A stretch of DNA of 50,686 bases from Acidobacteriota bacterium (GCA_003223115.1 QHXW01000457.1:1-50686), one strand, 5' to 3'. Counted from the first letter of the stretch, positions 8,730 through 17,823 are shown. A program made the numbers and translations. Notes: generated from the sequence alone by a model not told the origin.

Positions 8730-10303
8730 AGATCCTGATCGGTATGGCTCTGGCGATATTTGTGGCCCGGGCGCAGGTGACGTTCGAACGGATCCGCCAC
8801 GCGGAAAGTGAACCAGGGAACTGGCTGACGTATTCGGGCGATTATAGCGCGCACCGGTACTCGGCTCTCGATCAGATCACCTCTCAGAACGTGAAACATC
8901 TCCGGCCATTGTGGGTCCACCAGATCGATGCGCTCGACAAAGCCGAGACGACGCCGCTGGTAGTGGACGGCATTATGTATGTGACCGAGTCTCCGAGTAA
9001 CGTCGTCGCGCTGGACACTCGCACCGGGCGGCCGATGTGGTCGTTTCTCAGGGCGGTACCGAAGGATGTGCGGCTTTGCTGTGGGCAGGTAAATCGCGGC
9101 GTCGCCTTGCTGGGCGACTTAGTTTTCGTGGGTACCGTTGACGCTCATCTGATCGCACTCGATCGCAGGACCGGCTCTGTGCGGTGGGATGTTACCGTGG
9201 CGAATTACAAAACCGGCCATGCCATTACCGCCGCGCCGCTGGCGGTGAAAGATAAAGTGGTGATCGGAATTGCCGGGGGCGAATTCGGGATCCGCGGCTT
9301 TGTCGATGCCTATGATGCGAACACAGGCAAACAGGCATGGCGCTTCTGGACTGTTCCAGTCAAAGGCGAACCGGGCATTGAAACGTGGGCCGGTGACAGC
9401 TGGAAAACCGGTTCCGCGGCAACCTGGATCACTGGCTCCTACGATCCGGATCTGAACGTGATCTACTGGGGCACGGGAAATCCAGGCCCGGACTGGAATG
9501 GAGATGTACGCGCTGGCGACAATCTTTATTCGGATTGCCTGCTTGCGCTGGATGCCGACACCGGAAAGCTGAAGTGGCACTTCCAGTTCACGCCGCATGA
9601 TGTCTTCGATTTAGACTCCACAGAGGTCCCCGTACTTTTCGACGGGATGTTCCGAGGTAGCGCGCGCAAGCTGATCCTGTTTGCGAACCGGAATGCTTTC
9701 TATTACGTCCTGGACCGTGAAAATGGGAAATTCCTCCACGGCCGGCCTTATGCGAAACAAACCTGGGCCCGGCAACTGGATGACAGGGGTCGGCCCGTGC
9801 CCGTTCCCGGTATCGAGCCCACCGAAGAAGGGTTGAAGATTTATCCCCACCCGGCCGGTGGCACAAACTGGTATAGCCCTTCCTACAGCCCAAAAAACAA
9901 TCTGTTCTACGTGGCAGCGCGCGAAAGCGGCGGTCTGTATTTCAAAGGTGAAGCGGACTACAAACCGGGTGCTGAGTTTAACGGCGGCGGTATGCGAAAT
10001 CTCCCTGGAGACCCCGGATTTGGCGCCATCCGCGCGCTGGAGCCCACCACCGGCGAACTGCGTTGGCAATATGAGTTGTTTTCCCCGCCCTGGGCCGGCG
10101 TGCTATCCACTGCCGGCGGGCTGGTATTCGGTGGGTGCGATGAAGGCTATTTCTTCGCGTTGGATTCGTCGACTGGCAAGCCTCTGTGGCGCTTCCAAAC
10201 CGGAGGGAAGATTGTTTCGAACCCTATCAGTTATCTCAGCGAGAGCAAGCAGCATGTAGCGATAGCCGCCGGCCATGCGATCTACGTCTTTGCGTTAGAC
10301 TGA
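8726..10303 (+). CDS. PQQ-dependent dehydrogenase (quinoprotein)
   Basis: A protein of 525 residues with a short hydrophobic signal (MKILIGMALAIFVARA). It has the eight-bladed propeller pattern: WLTYSGDYSAHRYSALDQI, repeated ALDxxTGxxxW blades, the adjacent Cys-Cys in RLCCGQVN and the W-GTGNPGPDWNG region near the cofactor. These are hallmarks of quinoprotein alcohol/sugar dehydrogenases. It lacks a C-terminal haem domain, in keeping with the separate cytochrome encoded just upstream. It oxidises an alcohol or sugar in the periplasm and passes electrons to cytochrome c. The substrate is unknown. PQQ synthesis genes are not in the window. Confidence 0.92.
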   Translation: MKILIGMALAIFVARAQVTFERIRHAESEPGNWLTYSGDYSAHRYSALDQITSQNVKHLRPLWVHQIDALDKAETTPLVVDGIMYVTESPSNVVALDTRTGRPMWSFLRAVPKDVRLCCGQVNRGVALLGDLVFVGTVDAHLIALDRRTGSVRWDVTVANYKTGHAITAAPLAVKDKVVIGIAGGEFGIRGFVDAYDANTGKQAWRFWTVPVKGEPGIETWAGDSWKTGSAATWITGSYDPDLNVIYWGTGNPGPDWNGDVRAGDNLYSDCLLALDADTGKLKWHFQFTPHDVFDLDSTEVPVLFDGMFRGSARKLILFANRNAFYYVLDRENGKFLHGRPYAKQTWARQLDDRGRPVPVPGIEPTEEGLKIYPHPAGGTNWYSPSYSPKNNLFYVAARESGGLYFKGEADYKPGAEFNGGGMRNLPGDPGFGAIRALEPTTGELRWQYELFSPPWAGVLSTAGGLVFGGCDEGYFFALDSSTGKPLWRFQTGGKIVSNPISYLSESKQHVAIAAGHAIYVFALD

Positions 10304-10375
10304 AACGACGCCAGTGGAGTCCTCCAAATACTCGATGTATCATTGTTTCGCGGCGCTGCGATAAGCCGCCGATGC

Positions 10376-11212
10376 ATGCAGCCGGATACTGGCATGACAC
10401 CACAGAAAGATCTTCACGCAACCTCGATCGAGCGCGCGTTTGCAATTCTGGAATTCCTGGACGGATCGCGCCGCGGATGGAACATCTCGGAGCTTAGCCG
10501 CAAACTGCGCATCCCTAAGAGCACAACGCACGTTATCGTCCTGACGCTGCAGCGGCTCGGATACCTGACGCTCGATGCGGGCACGCGCGAGTATTCGCTC
10601 GGCCTGAAGGTTTACGGTCTCGGCCGGGGGCTCATGAAAAGCTTCAGCCTGCCGGAGAGGGCGCTGCGGCCCATGCAGAGGCTGGTGCAGGTGACGCGGT
10701 GTACCTCGCAGTTGGCAGTCATGGCCGACGATCAGGCGATGTACATCCAGAAGGTTGAAGGCCCAGGGATTATACAGTTCGATTCATACGTTGGGAAAAG
10801 AACCAACCTGCACTGCACGGCCGTGGGTAAGGTCCTGCTGGCCTATGCGTCGGAGCAAAAGCAGGAACATATTCTCGCCAGAAAATCTTTCGCGCACTAC
10901 ACAAGCAAAACTATAACGTCTCCCAATCTCTTAAGAAAAGAGCTGGCTAGGGTCCGGCAACGCGGTTACGCCATCGATGATGAGGAGGAAGAGCTGGAAG
11001 TACGTTGCGTTGCCGCTCCGGTCTACAATCAATCCGGCGAGTGCATGGCGGCGCTGACCATCGCTGGGACCATTGGCCAGATTCGGGAGGAAAATATCGA
11101 CGAGCTGGCTCGGTATGTCATCCATGCGGCAGACAAAATCTTCCGTTGCCCGGAGAAGCCGGCCGGGCCTGCGACGTCCGGTGTTGAACCGATACGAAAA
11201 GCGCTGCCGTAA
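10376..11212 (+). CDS. IclR-family transcriptional regulator
   Basis: A protein of 278 residues. The N-terminal winged helix-turn-helix (SIERAFAILEFLDG, WNISELSRKLRIPKSTTHVI, LQRLGYL) is followed by the IclR effector-binding domain (LHCTAVGKVLLAYAS, RQRGYAIDDEEEELEVRCVAAPVYN). Such proteins sense small acids or aromatics and control catabolic operons. The start is uncertain: ATG 10376, ATG 10394 or TTG 10343. Five-base inverted arms TGGAG/CTCCA at 10315-10326 lie just upstream and could be autoregulatory. It is followed by an SDR gene after 15 bases. It is the only clear sequence-specific regulator in the window, and so the best local candidate for the repeated operator. Confidence 0.93.
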   Translation: MQPDTGMTPQKDLHATSIERAFAILEFLDGSRRGWNISELSRKLRIPKSTTHVIVLTLQRLGYLTLDAGTREYSLGLKVYGLGRGLMKSFSLPERALRPMQRLVQVTRCTSQLAVMADDQAMYIQKVEGPGIIQFDSYVGKRTNLHCTAVGKVLLAYASEQKQEHILARKSFAHYTSKTITSPNLLRKELARVRQRGYAIDDEEEELEVRCVAAPVYNQSGECMAALTIAGTIGQIREENIDELARYVIHAADKIFRCPEKPAGPATSGVEPIRKALP

Positions 11213-11227
11213 CACGCGGATCCGAAC

Positions 11228-11977
11228 ATGGACAGGCTAAAAGATAAAATCGCTATCGTTACTGGCGGCGCAAACGGAATCGGCAAAGCCATCAGCGGGC
11301 TGCTCGCTGAGGAAGGCGCCTGGGTTCTGGTTACCGATATCGAAGATGACGCCGGCAACGCCACGGTCGACGGCATCCGCAACGCTGGTGGAGCAGCGAA
11401 GTTTTGTCATGCAGACGTATCATCAACCGCGGACGTCAATCGCGCCGTAGAAACTGCGGCCGCCATGAACGGCCGTGTCGATATCCTGTGCAACAATGCA
11501 GCGTACTTGGGGGATTTTCACGCGATCCTGGAATCCACCGACGACGAATGGAGCAAATGCATCAACGTCGCCTTGATGGGGACGCATTACTTCACGAAAG
11601 CAACCCTCCCTTATATGATCAAGCAGCGAAAAGGGTCAATCGTGAACATCGTCTCGATCCAGGCTCTGGCGGGAATGATGACTTCGGTCGCCTACACCGC
11701 AACCAAGGCGGCTCTTTTGGGTTATACGCTGAGCGCGGCTTACGATTATGGGCGGCAGAATATCCGGATCAACTCACTCTGCCCCGGCCCCATCCAGACG
11801 CGCATTTCGCCCAATCCTGACAACCCGCATTACAAGTGGCAGTGTGACAATACGGTTCTTGGACGCATCGGCGCCCCGCGTGAAGTCGCATACGCGGCCC
11901 TGTTCCTGGCCTCTGATGAAGCGTCGTACGTGACCGGCGCTACACTTCCGGTTGATGGTGGCTGGACGTCGAAGTAG
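11228..11977 (+). CDS. Short-chain dehydrogenase/reductase (SDR)
   Basis: A protein of 249 residues, the classical SDR length. It has the nucleotide-binding TGGANGIG, the NNA motif (CNNAAYLG), catalytic Ser143, Tyr156 and Lys160 (YTATK), and a C-terminal ASYVTGATLPVDGG. It oxidises or reduces an alcohol/ketone with NAD(P)H; Asp37 (VTDIED) at the end of beta-2 favours NAD(H). It is probably co-transcribed with the IclR gene and convergent with the hypothetical gene at 11987. Confidence 0.92.
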   Translation: MDRLKDKIAIVTGGANGIGKAISGLLAEEGAWVLVTDIEDDAGNATVDGIRNAGGAAKFCHADVSSTADVNRAVETAAAMNGRVDILCNNAAYLGDFHAILESTDDEWSKCINVALMGTHYFTKATLPYMIKQRKGSIVNIVSIQALAGMMTSVAYTATKAALLGYTLSAAYDYGRQNIRINSLCPGPIQTRISPNPDNPHYKWQCDNTVLGRIGAPREVAYAALFLASDEASYVTGATLPVDGGWTSK

Positions 11978-11986
11978 CGGCGCTTT

Positions 11987-12712
11987 TCAGCTTGTATTGC
12001 TGAGATCAGCGATGACATTCTCCGCGCAACGAAAGATGTTTTTCATGCGGTTTTTTTCCGGTACATTTGGGGAAAGCTTCCGCAGGTCTGTTGCAATGGA
12101 CTTCAGCTCGTCCCGATATCGCCGGCGCTGTTCGGTGGCCAGGCGTTTCGTGATGTAGACAGGCGATCCGGCGTGGTCTTCGTCTAAAGGTTCGATCGAA
12201 ATGGTCCCGCTACGTAATGAAGGCAGATAACGCATGTAGGCATCTTCGGCTCGCGTGAAGATGTCCGAGAGTCCGTCGACCGCGGAGCGATTCGTCGTGC
12301 CGTATAACTCTTCAACTGACGAGGAGAGGTGTTTGTGCCAGTCTGTCTGAGAATCGCTCAGTGTCTTGCCCGCCACCCAAAAGGAAATCTCATCACCGGG
12401 ATTGTTCAAAATATGAAAAAAGTATTCGCAGGCTCGACCCCCGTCGCGGTAGAGTTCGGACAGGTGTTCGCTGGATCGCCGAACCACGGGCAGAAACCAG
12501 CGGTCTCGAGCGAAGTGCTGCGGCGGTTCCACTTGCGGCCCGCCCAGCGTTCCGAAGCTGCACGCCAGTTCTTGAATCAGCGTCTTCCTCCAGGAGGCAT
12601 CGTGCTGCCGCGTCGAATCGCGCACGTCGATTAAATAATCGATATTACGGCTCAGTTCGACGAGTGCCGGTAAGCTTTTCGGATCGTCAAAACGCATTCC
12701 CCAGCCGCTCAC
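11987..12712 (-). CDS. Hypothetical protein, no recognised family
   Basis: A predicted protein of 241 residues, largely helical and charged. The start is GTG, or ATG six codons in. No signal peptide, membrane segment or motif is recognised. Features such as FFHILNNPGDEISFWVAG and RRRYRDELKSIATDLRKLSP suggest a soluble protein with a C-terminal helical pair. It is convergent with the SDR gene, 9 bases apart, and has no evident partner. Coding status rests on the long open frame and the natural-looking composition. Confidence 0.6.
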   Translation of the reverse strand: MSGWGMRFDDPKSLPALVELSRNIDYLIDVRDSTRQHDASWRKTLIQELACSFGTLGGPQVEPPQHFARDRWFLPVVRRSSEHLSELYRDGGRACEYFFHILNNPGDEISFWVAGKTLSDSQTDWHKHLSSSVEELYGTTNRSAVDGLSDIFTRAEDAYMRYLPSLRSGTISIEPLDEDHAGSPVYITKRLATEQRRRYRDELKSIATDLRKLSPNVPEKNRMKNIFRCAENVIADLSNTS

Positions 12713-12789
12713 AGCGACGGTTTTGCCCGGCCAATGCGCATGAATGTATTTAGAGCTTGTCCCGTATTAGCCTCTTTTTCGTGACGCAT

Positions 12790-12810
12790 GTACTTTTTAA
12801 TACAAAGTAC
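12790..12810. repeat. Inverted repeat GTACTTT-7-AAAGTAC
   Basis: Perfect 7-bp arms at 12790-12796 and 12804-12810 flank TTAATAC. It lies in the 189-base non-coding stretch between the hypothetical gene and a truncated gene. A palindrome of this size can be an operator; from memory it resembles PadR-type operators in Acidobacteria, which is unverified. The 9-mer AAAGTACTT recurs at about 42016, beside another gene remnant. Confidence 0.45.
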
Positions 12811-12832
12811 TTGTCGACTGCCAGAACTCCCC

Positions 12833-12868
12833 GGGGCGGAGCGCTCATCAACTGATGATTACCGCCCC
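12833..12868. repeat. Nested hairpin, GGGGCGG/CCGCCCC outside and TCATCA/TGATGA inside
   Basis: The outer 7-bp stem (12833-12839 with 12862-12868) encloses an inner 6-bp stem (12845-12850 with 12853-12858) and a two-base loop. On the plus strand it is followed by TTTAT, a weak T-tract. It lies 34 bases beyond the stop of the truncated minus-strand gene, but lacks a T-tract on that strand. It could be a weak terminator or a relic of a small mobile element. Confidence 0.45.
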
Positions 12869-12901
12869 TTTATCCGTTCATTCTCGGAGCTGCAGTCGCA
12901 C

Positions 12902-13354
12902 CTATCCCTGTTCAAGGGCGTTTGGATTTCCGCGGCTTAATTGGGGATTGGCCCGGATAATTTCCTGAAATCCCCAGCTATACACGCCGAGGCCCGTGTA
13001 AACACGGATGGCTTGTTCGTGTGCCAGATCGATAAGCCTGCTGACCAAGGCGCCGCGCTCCGGAGTGACCGCGCTGGTGATGTCGAGCGGCCAGTTCCGC
13101 GAAACGTAAAAGCCCCAGATGACGATGGCGTTGTATCCAAGCCGCTTCATCCAGGCGAATGTGCGCCGGTAATCTTCCAGGAGTGGCGCGTCCAGGCGCA
13201 TGGAGGGCCATGGTGCGTTCGAGTCCGGCCGGGAGTCGAGATCCGTAATCCAGTCCAGATATGCTCTGTGGCGAAATCCGGTATCTTTAGTGGGAGCCGC
13301 GCCCAAAGTCAGCGTGAGCGCCGGCGTTTTCAGGATGTCTCTGCGTGAGACCAC
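12902..13354 (-). pseudogene. N-terminal fragment of an exported glycosidase-like barrel protein
   Basis: The frame encodes 150 residues and then stops. The N-terminus VSRRDILKTPALTLTLGAA resembles a twin-arginine-type signal. It is followed by a barrel-like start (RRTFAWMKRLGYNAIVIWG, DLAHEQAIRVYTGLGVYSWG) typical of sugar-active TIM-barrel proteins of several hundred residues. It breaks off after NPNA, where such proteins would continue, so the gene is truncated at about 12912. The adjacent 190 bases contain two palindromes and nothing coding, which suggests a deletion or insertion/excision event. The family is inferred from pattern only. Confidence 0.6.
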
Positions 13355-13364
13355 AATTCACGGT

Positions 13365-14063
13365 CTAAAGTACACCGTATTTTTCGTACACATCTCGCAG
13401 ATAGGCGCCTCTCAAGAGCTCCTCGCGAGTATGATTCTCACGGGTGACTCTTTCCGTAGCGAGGCGAATGGCATCCGGCAGCACCTCGGCGGGGATCACC
13501 ACAACGCCGTCGTAATCCGCAAACACCAGGTCACCGGGAGATACCAGTACACCGGCGCAGTCCACTGGAACGTTGTAATCGATGACCACTCCGCGCCCAC
13601 GGGAGTCGACCGGCTTGATCCCCGCTGCGAATACGGGGAATCCAAGCTCCTCGATCTTTTTCACATCCCGCACCAGACCGTCGACAACCGCACCTCGCGC
13701 TCCCCGTGCCCGCGCCGCCGTCGAGAGCAATTCGCCCCATGGTGCATTTCGCTTCGATCCCGCCGTCGACACCACGGCTATTTCCCCCGAGAGCAGGCTG
13801 TCTACTGCCTCTATCTCTTTCGCGTAAGGATTCTCCGGGACATGAAATATGTCAACGCAGGAGATGGTGCGCGCCCAGCCCGCGAAACGGCATTGCGGAA
13901 ATAATGGCCGAACAAATTCGTGCATAGCTTGATTGTGGTAGCCAAGTTCGTCGAGCGAATCGGCAACAACGGCCGTATAAAGGTTCGCTTCCACATGGAC
14001 GAATAGTTCCACATCTTCGGGGGTAGCCGGCGATCGGAGCCCGCCGTTGTTGCTAATACTCAT
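13365..14063 (-). CDS. RraA-like / 4-hydroxy-4-methyl-2-oxoglutarate aldolase-like protein
   Basis: A protein of 232 residues. The family core is visible: DSLDELG near the start, PWGELLSTAARARGARGAVVDGLVRD (positions 108-133) with the Gly-Glu-Leu loop and Arg132/Asp133, and later GVVVIPAEV. These residues bind the divalent metal and pyruvate in HMG/CHA aldolases; the same fold serves as the RNase E inhibitor RraA. In a catabolic setting the aldolase or decarboxylase role is more likely. It lies 10 bases upstream of the truncated gene at 13354 and is divergent from the CocE-type gene. Confidence 0.88.
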   Translation of the reverse strand: MSISNNGGLRSPATPEDVELFVHVEANLYTAVVADSLDELGYHNQAMHEFVRPLFPQCRFAGWARTISCVDIFHVPENPYAKEIEAVDSLLSGEIAVVSTAGSKRNAPWGELLSTAARARGARGAVVDGLVRDVKKIEELGFPVFAAGIKPVDSRGRGVVIDYNVPVDCAGVLVSPGDLVFADYDGVVVIPAEVLPDAIRLATERVTRENHTREELLRGAYLRDVYEKYGVL

Positions 14064-14116
14064 GGTAATAGGGTACTGGAAAAAGTCTTATAGCAACAAC
14101 AGAACAAGGGTTTGTG

Positions 14117-14130
14117 TCCAGAAATGTGGA
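14117..14130. promoter_or_regulatory. Operator-like near-palindrome, site 2
   Basis: TCCAGAAATGTGGA matches the consensus at 10 of 12 fixed positions. It lies between the divergent RraA-like and CocE-type genes. A half-site, GGTACTGGA, occurs at 14072-14080 in the same gap. A possible -10, TACTAT, lies at 14157-14162 for the plus-strand gene. This is one of the weaker sites. Confidence 0.38.
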
Positions 14131-14186
14131 CGGAATACGCACCCGGGAGATCTGCGTACTATGATTCCAGGCATAACCGTTGAAGC

Positions 14187-15998
14187 ATGCTGATCCCGCA
14201 CGAGTTTGCCCCGAATTTTGAACCCTCCAATGTAACCGAGTGCAGTACCATCCGGCGGAATATTCCCATTCCCATGCGAGACGGCATCCGCCTCGCTACT
14301 GACCTGTACTTCCCCGCCGAGCGGGGGTGCTATCCGGTCCTGCTGGAACGCACTCCATACGGAAAACACCAATCCGTGATGGTGAGCATTGGTGCGCCGG
14401 GGTTCCTGGCGTCCAAGGGTTACGTCGTTGCCGTTCAGGACGCCAGGGGCCGCTTTGCCTCTGAGGGGCTGTGGTATCCATTTCGCGACGAAGCCTGGGG
14501 GACGCACAAAGATGGCTTCGACACGATTGAGTGGCTAGGAAAGCAAGAATGGTCTGACGGGCAGGTAGGCACATTCGGCGGCTCGTTTGCCGGCTTTAAT
14601 CAATATCTTCACGCCGGCGCTCCGAGCCAGCATCTGCGCTCGATGTTTGCCCGGCAGGCGGCCTGCAGTTTACGCGACGAATGGGTCTATCGCGGGGGCG
14701 CATTCGAACTGGGCTTTATGCTTATGTGGGCCGCACGCAACTCGCTCGAAGCCCTTCGCAATCGAATCTCACAAATTGAGCGCATCTGTTCGCAGGGCCA
14801 ACTTGATTTCCTGCGCTATCGCCCGGTCGTGAACAACCCCCTCCTTTCCGATCCTTTCGATTGGATTAAAGATTACCTCCAACTCCAGGATGACGAAAGT
14901 TACTGGAAACAGTTTGATGTCGCCCAGTTTCACGAAACGTTTACCGTGCCGACTTACCATCTGGCATCCTGGTTCGACATATTCCTCGGCGGCAGCCTGC
15001 GCAACTTCATCGGAATGCGAAATGCCGCTGGGTCCGAGGAAGCGCGGCGCCGGCATCGCCTGACCATTGGTCCCTGGATGCACGGCCCCCGCACCGACTC
15101 AGAATTAGATGGCCAGAAGGTCGGCGAAGTGGATTTTGGACCGGAGGCGCGCTGGGACTATAAGAGTGAAATGCTGCGGTGGTTCGATTGCACGCTGAAA
15201 CAGAAACCGGGCGGCACTGAGAACCAGACGGCCGTCCGGTATTTCGTCATGGGCCTGAACCGCTGGCGAACCGCCGACGAGTGGCCACCTTCCTCGGTTC
15301 TTTACAAGGAGTTTTATTTTGACGGGCGCCGGAGCGGTTCGGCCGCTTCGCTCAATGATGGAAGCCTGTCGTGGACACCGGGCGAGGAGAGCGCCACGCC
15401 CGTGAGGTTCGTTCACGACCCCAATCAGCCGGTGGAGGCGGCTGGAGGGAATACACTGTATTCTCTAACGGCGCAGCAGCCCGGAGAGTCCTTGGGGTGG
15501 AAGGAATTGAATGCCGAGGCCGGCTCTCGCGACCAAAGGAAGATCGAAGACCGCTGCTTGACCTTTACGTCCGAACCGTTCAATGCCGATCTCGAAGTCA
15601 CCGGTCCGGTCGTTGCCCGCCTCTTCATCTCTTCAACGGCCGCGGACACCGATTTCGTCGTGCGGCTTACAGATGTCTTCCCGGACGGCCGCTCGATGCT
15701 GGTCTGCGATGGGATCCAGCGCGCGCGTTACCGCCAGTCGAATTACCGCCCTTCACTGCTCGACCCTGGCAAGGTCTACGAGTTGGTAGTCGATCTGTGG
15801 GCTACCAGTTATTTGTTCCGAAGCGGACATCGGCTCCGCGCCGTCGTGAACAGCAGTAGTTTTCCGCGTTTCGACGTGAACCCTGGGACTGGGGAGTCGT
15901 CAGTCACCGCGACCAACATGGTCATTGCGGAAAACACTGTTTACGTGGACCGCGAGCGGCGCTCACATCTTCTACTGCCTCTCAATGCGTCTCATTGA
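14187..15998 (+). CDS. CocE/NonD family hydrolase (X-Pro dipeptidyl-peptidase S15-like)
   Basis: A protein of 603 residues with an alpha/beta-hydrolase domain. It shows IPMRDGIRLATDLYFP, LERTPYGK, QDARGRFASEG and the nucleophile elbow GTFGGSFAGFNQY (Ser133). The C-terminal jelly-roll domain of the family carries GPVVARLFISSTAADTDFVVRL and RSGHRLRAVV. Members cleave amide or ester bonds, such as cocaine esterase or Xaa-Pro peptidase. No signal peptide is seen, so it is probably cytoplasmic. Its last 14 bases overlap the symporter start, so an imported ester or amide may be its substrate. Confidence 0.92.
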   Translation: MLIPHEFAPNFEPSNVTECSTIRRNIPIPMRDGIRLATDLYFPAERGCYPVLLERTPYGKHQSVMVSIGAPGFLASKGYVVAVQDARGRFASEGLWYPFRDEAWGTHKDGFDTIEWLGKQEWSDGQVGTFGGSFAGFNQYLHAGAPSQHLRSMFARQAACSLRDEWVYRGGAFELGFMLMWAARNSLEALRNRISQIERICSQGQLDFLRYRPVVNNPLLSDPFDWIKDYLQLQDDESYWKQFDVAQFHETFTVPTYHLASWFDIFLGGSLRNFIGMRNAAGSEEARRRHRLTIGPWMHGPRTDSELDGQKVGEVDFGPEARWDYKSEMLRWFDCTLKQKPGGTENQTAVRYFVMGLNRWRTADEWPPSSVLYKEFYFDGRRSGSAASLNDGSLSWTPGEESATPVRFVHDPNQPVEAAGGNTLYSLTAQQPGESLGWKELNAEAGSRDQRKIEDRCLTFTSEPFNADLEVTGPVVARLFISSTAADTDFVVRLTDVFPDGRSMLVCDGIQRARYRQSNYRPSLLDPGKVYELVVDLWATSYLFRSGHRLRAVVNSSSFPRFDVNPGTGESSVTATNMVIAENTVYVDRERRSHLLLPLNASH

Positions 15999-17823
15999 TT
16001 GGGTCATTGTGGCGCTATATTGCGGCGCGCTGATCCTGGTCGCCTGGAAGTTTCACCGCCGTGCGGCCCGCAGCGTGGACTCGTTTTTTGTCGCAGATCG
16101 GAAGCTGCCCTGGTGGATCATCGGCCTTTCAGATACCGCGGCTTATACGGGGGGCGGGCAGGCGTTCCTGATGGTGTTCTTCCTCGGGGGATTCAGCGGA
16201 TTCTGGCTCATGGGTTGGGTCAGTTGGGTGCTCTGGATGCCTCTCGTAGCAGTAGTGTGGGCGAAGATGTGGCGCCGGCTGGGCGTAGTTACTACGGGCG
16301 AGCTCATCGAAAGGCGCTACGGAGGACGCACCGCGCGCATATTTCGCAAAGTCTTCGCAGTTTATGCTTGTACCGCCTGGGGTCTGACGTTGCTCGCGTA
16401 TGGGGCGGCGTGGATGGCAGCTTCCCTCGGTCCGCTGCTGGGGTGGCCGGGCGGACGCGTACTGCTGGTATTCGGCGCCATCACTCTGGCCTATACGCTG
16501 GTCTCCGGCCTGTTCGGCGTGGCATACAATGACGCGCTGCAGTTTGTCCTGGTCATGGCCGGCAACGGCATCTTCGGGTCCGTGCTCCTGGCCAAAGCCG
16601 GCGGACTGACGCGCGCTTGGTGTCAAATCACAGCTTTGCGCGGGCCGGATTTCCTGAACCCTAGTCCGGCAGCCGGGAATATCGGCGCCATTTCATTGGC
16701 AGCCCTATGCCTGCAAGGACTGTTCTTTGCGGGTTCTCCGTACGCCGGTGAGGGTTGGACGGCCCAACGCTACATGGCGGCCAAAAACGAATTTCATGCT
16801 GTCATGGGACAAGTGCTCAACGGAGTTCTGGCGCTGGTCGTGCGCTTGATTCCGTTCATCCTCATCGGATTGGCCGCGGCAGCGCTCTACACGCCGTCGT
16901 CTGTAGCGGTACCGGCGGAGCTTTGGGCGCAACTCGTGCTCAAACACGCGCCGGCCGGGCTATTCGGACTGCTGCTCGTCGCCTCCCTCGCCGGATACAT
17001 GGGGTCAATCTCGGCTTTCATGAATTGGGCCGCCGGCTATCTGGTGAACGATTTGTACCGTCTCAGTTTGCGCCCGAACGCGTCGGCACGTGAATATTTG
17101 CTGGTTAGCCGTCTGGCATCGGGCCTCATGTTAGTGGTCGCCGTGATTTGGGCCTGGGCCATCGATCCGAAGCAGCTAGATCGCTGGGTTCTGTTCATTA
17201 ACTCGGCGTTGGTTGTTTTTCCGCTACCGCTCGCATGGCTGAAATGGTTCTGGTGGCGCACGAACGTTTTCGGCGAGATGCTTGGGATTCTAGGCGCGTT
17301 CCCTGCCGGTTACACAGTTTGGTTTGGCTCTGATGCAGTCATTCCGAATGCGGCGCGGGCCTGGGTTCACCGGATCTGGGGCCTGAACCTCGACGGCATC
17401 GTTCCTGCCTTTGGCGACCTCAACCGTTTCCCGTTCTGGGCGGGATTCACCATCATTTTCGGGCTGGGCTGGATCGCGATCCTTGCCGCCACGCTCCTAA
17501 CGCGCCCCGAATCCATGGATGTCCTCCGCAAGTTCTACCGCGATGTCCAGCCCATCGGATTCTGGGGTCCCGTCAAGGCCGAGCTTCCCGCCGAAGAGCG
17601 CAAGTCGGTCAACGTGCGCGCTCGTGCAGAAATCATCGCCTGCTGCTGGGGTGTGTCCTGCTATTTTTCGATGGTGCTGGCTACCTTCTCAGCCATGGGC
17701 GGGCATTTTGCGCTCGCGGTTCTAACAGGCATATTGTCACTGGCGACAGGGGCGGTGTTCACGCGGGCACTGGTGCGGCCTGGTACGCCCGGATCCGGGC
17801 AATCAGCACGTTCAGCCTGCTGA
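15985..17823 (+). CDS. Sodium:solute symporter (SSS family)
   Basis: A protein of 612 residues with 12 or more hydrophobic segments. It starts with MRLIDWVIVALYCGALILV and shows the SSS features SVDSFFVADRKLPWWIIGLS, a helix-breaking GGGQAFL, and YAGEGWTAQRYMAAKNE with the Gly/Arg/Lys pattern seen in this family. I chose ATG 15985 because the upstream extension runs inside the end of the CocE gene. It imports an organic solute with Na+. Coupling to the CocE-type hydrolase suggests uptake of that enzyme's substrate or product. Confidence 0.92.
   Translation: MRLIDWVIVALYCGALILVAWKFHRRAARSVDSFFVADRKLPWWIIGLSDTAAYTGGGQAFLMVFFLGGFSGFWLMGWVSWVLWMPLVAVVWAKMWRRLGVVTTGELIERRYGGRTARIFRKVFAVYACTAWGLTLLAYGAAWMAASLGPLLGWPGGRVLLVFGAITLAYTLVSGLFGVAYNDALQFVLVMAGNGIFGSVLLAKAGGLTRAWCQITALRGPDFLNPSPAAGNIGAISLAALCLQGLFFAGSPYAGEGWTAQRYMAAKNEFHAVMGQVLNGVLALVVRLIPFILIGLAAAALYTPSSVAVPAELWAQLVLKHAPAGLFGLLLVASLAGYMGSISAFMNWAAGYLVNDLYRLSLRPNASAREYLLVSRLASGLMLVVAVIWAWAIDPKQLDRWVLFINSALVVFPLPLAWLKWFWWRTNVFGEMLGILGAFPAGYTVWFGSDAVIPNAARAWVHRIWGLNLDGIVPAFGDLNRFPFWAGFTIIFGLGWIAILAATLLTRPESMDVLRKFYRDVQPIGFWGPVKAELPAEERKSVNVRARAEIIACCWGVSCYFSMVLATFSAMGGHFALAVLTGILSLATGAVFTRALVRPGTPGSGQSARSAC

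Noticed and set aside
12713-12901. Insertion sequence end
   Set aside because: No transposase, no paired terminal inverted repeat and no target duplication could be found, so only the palindromes are reported.
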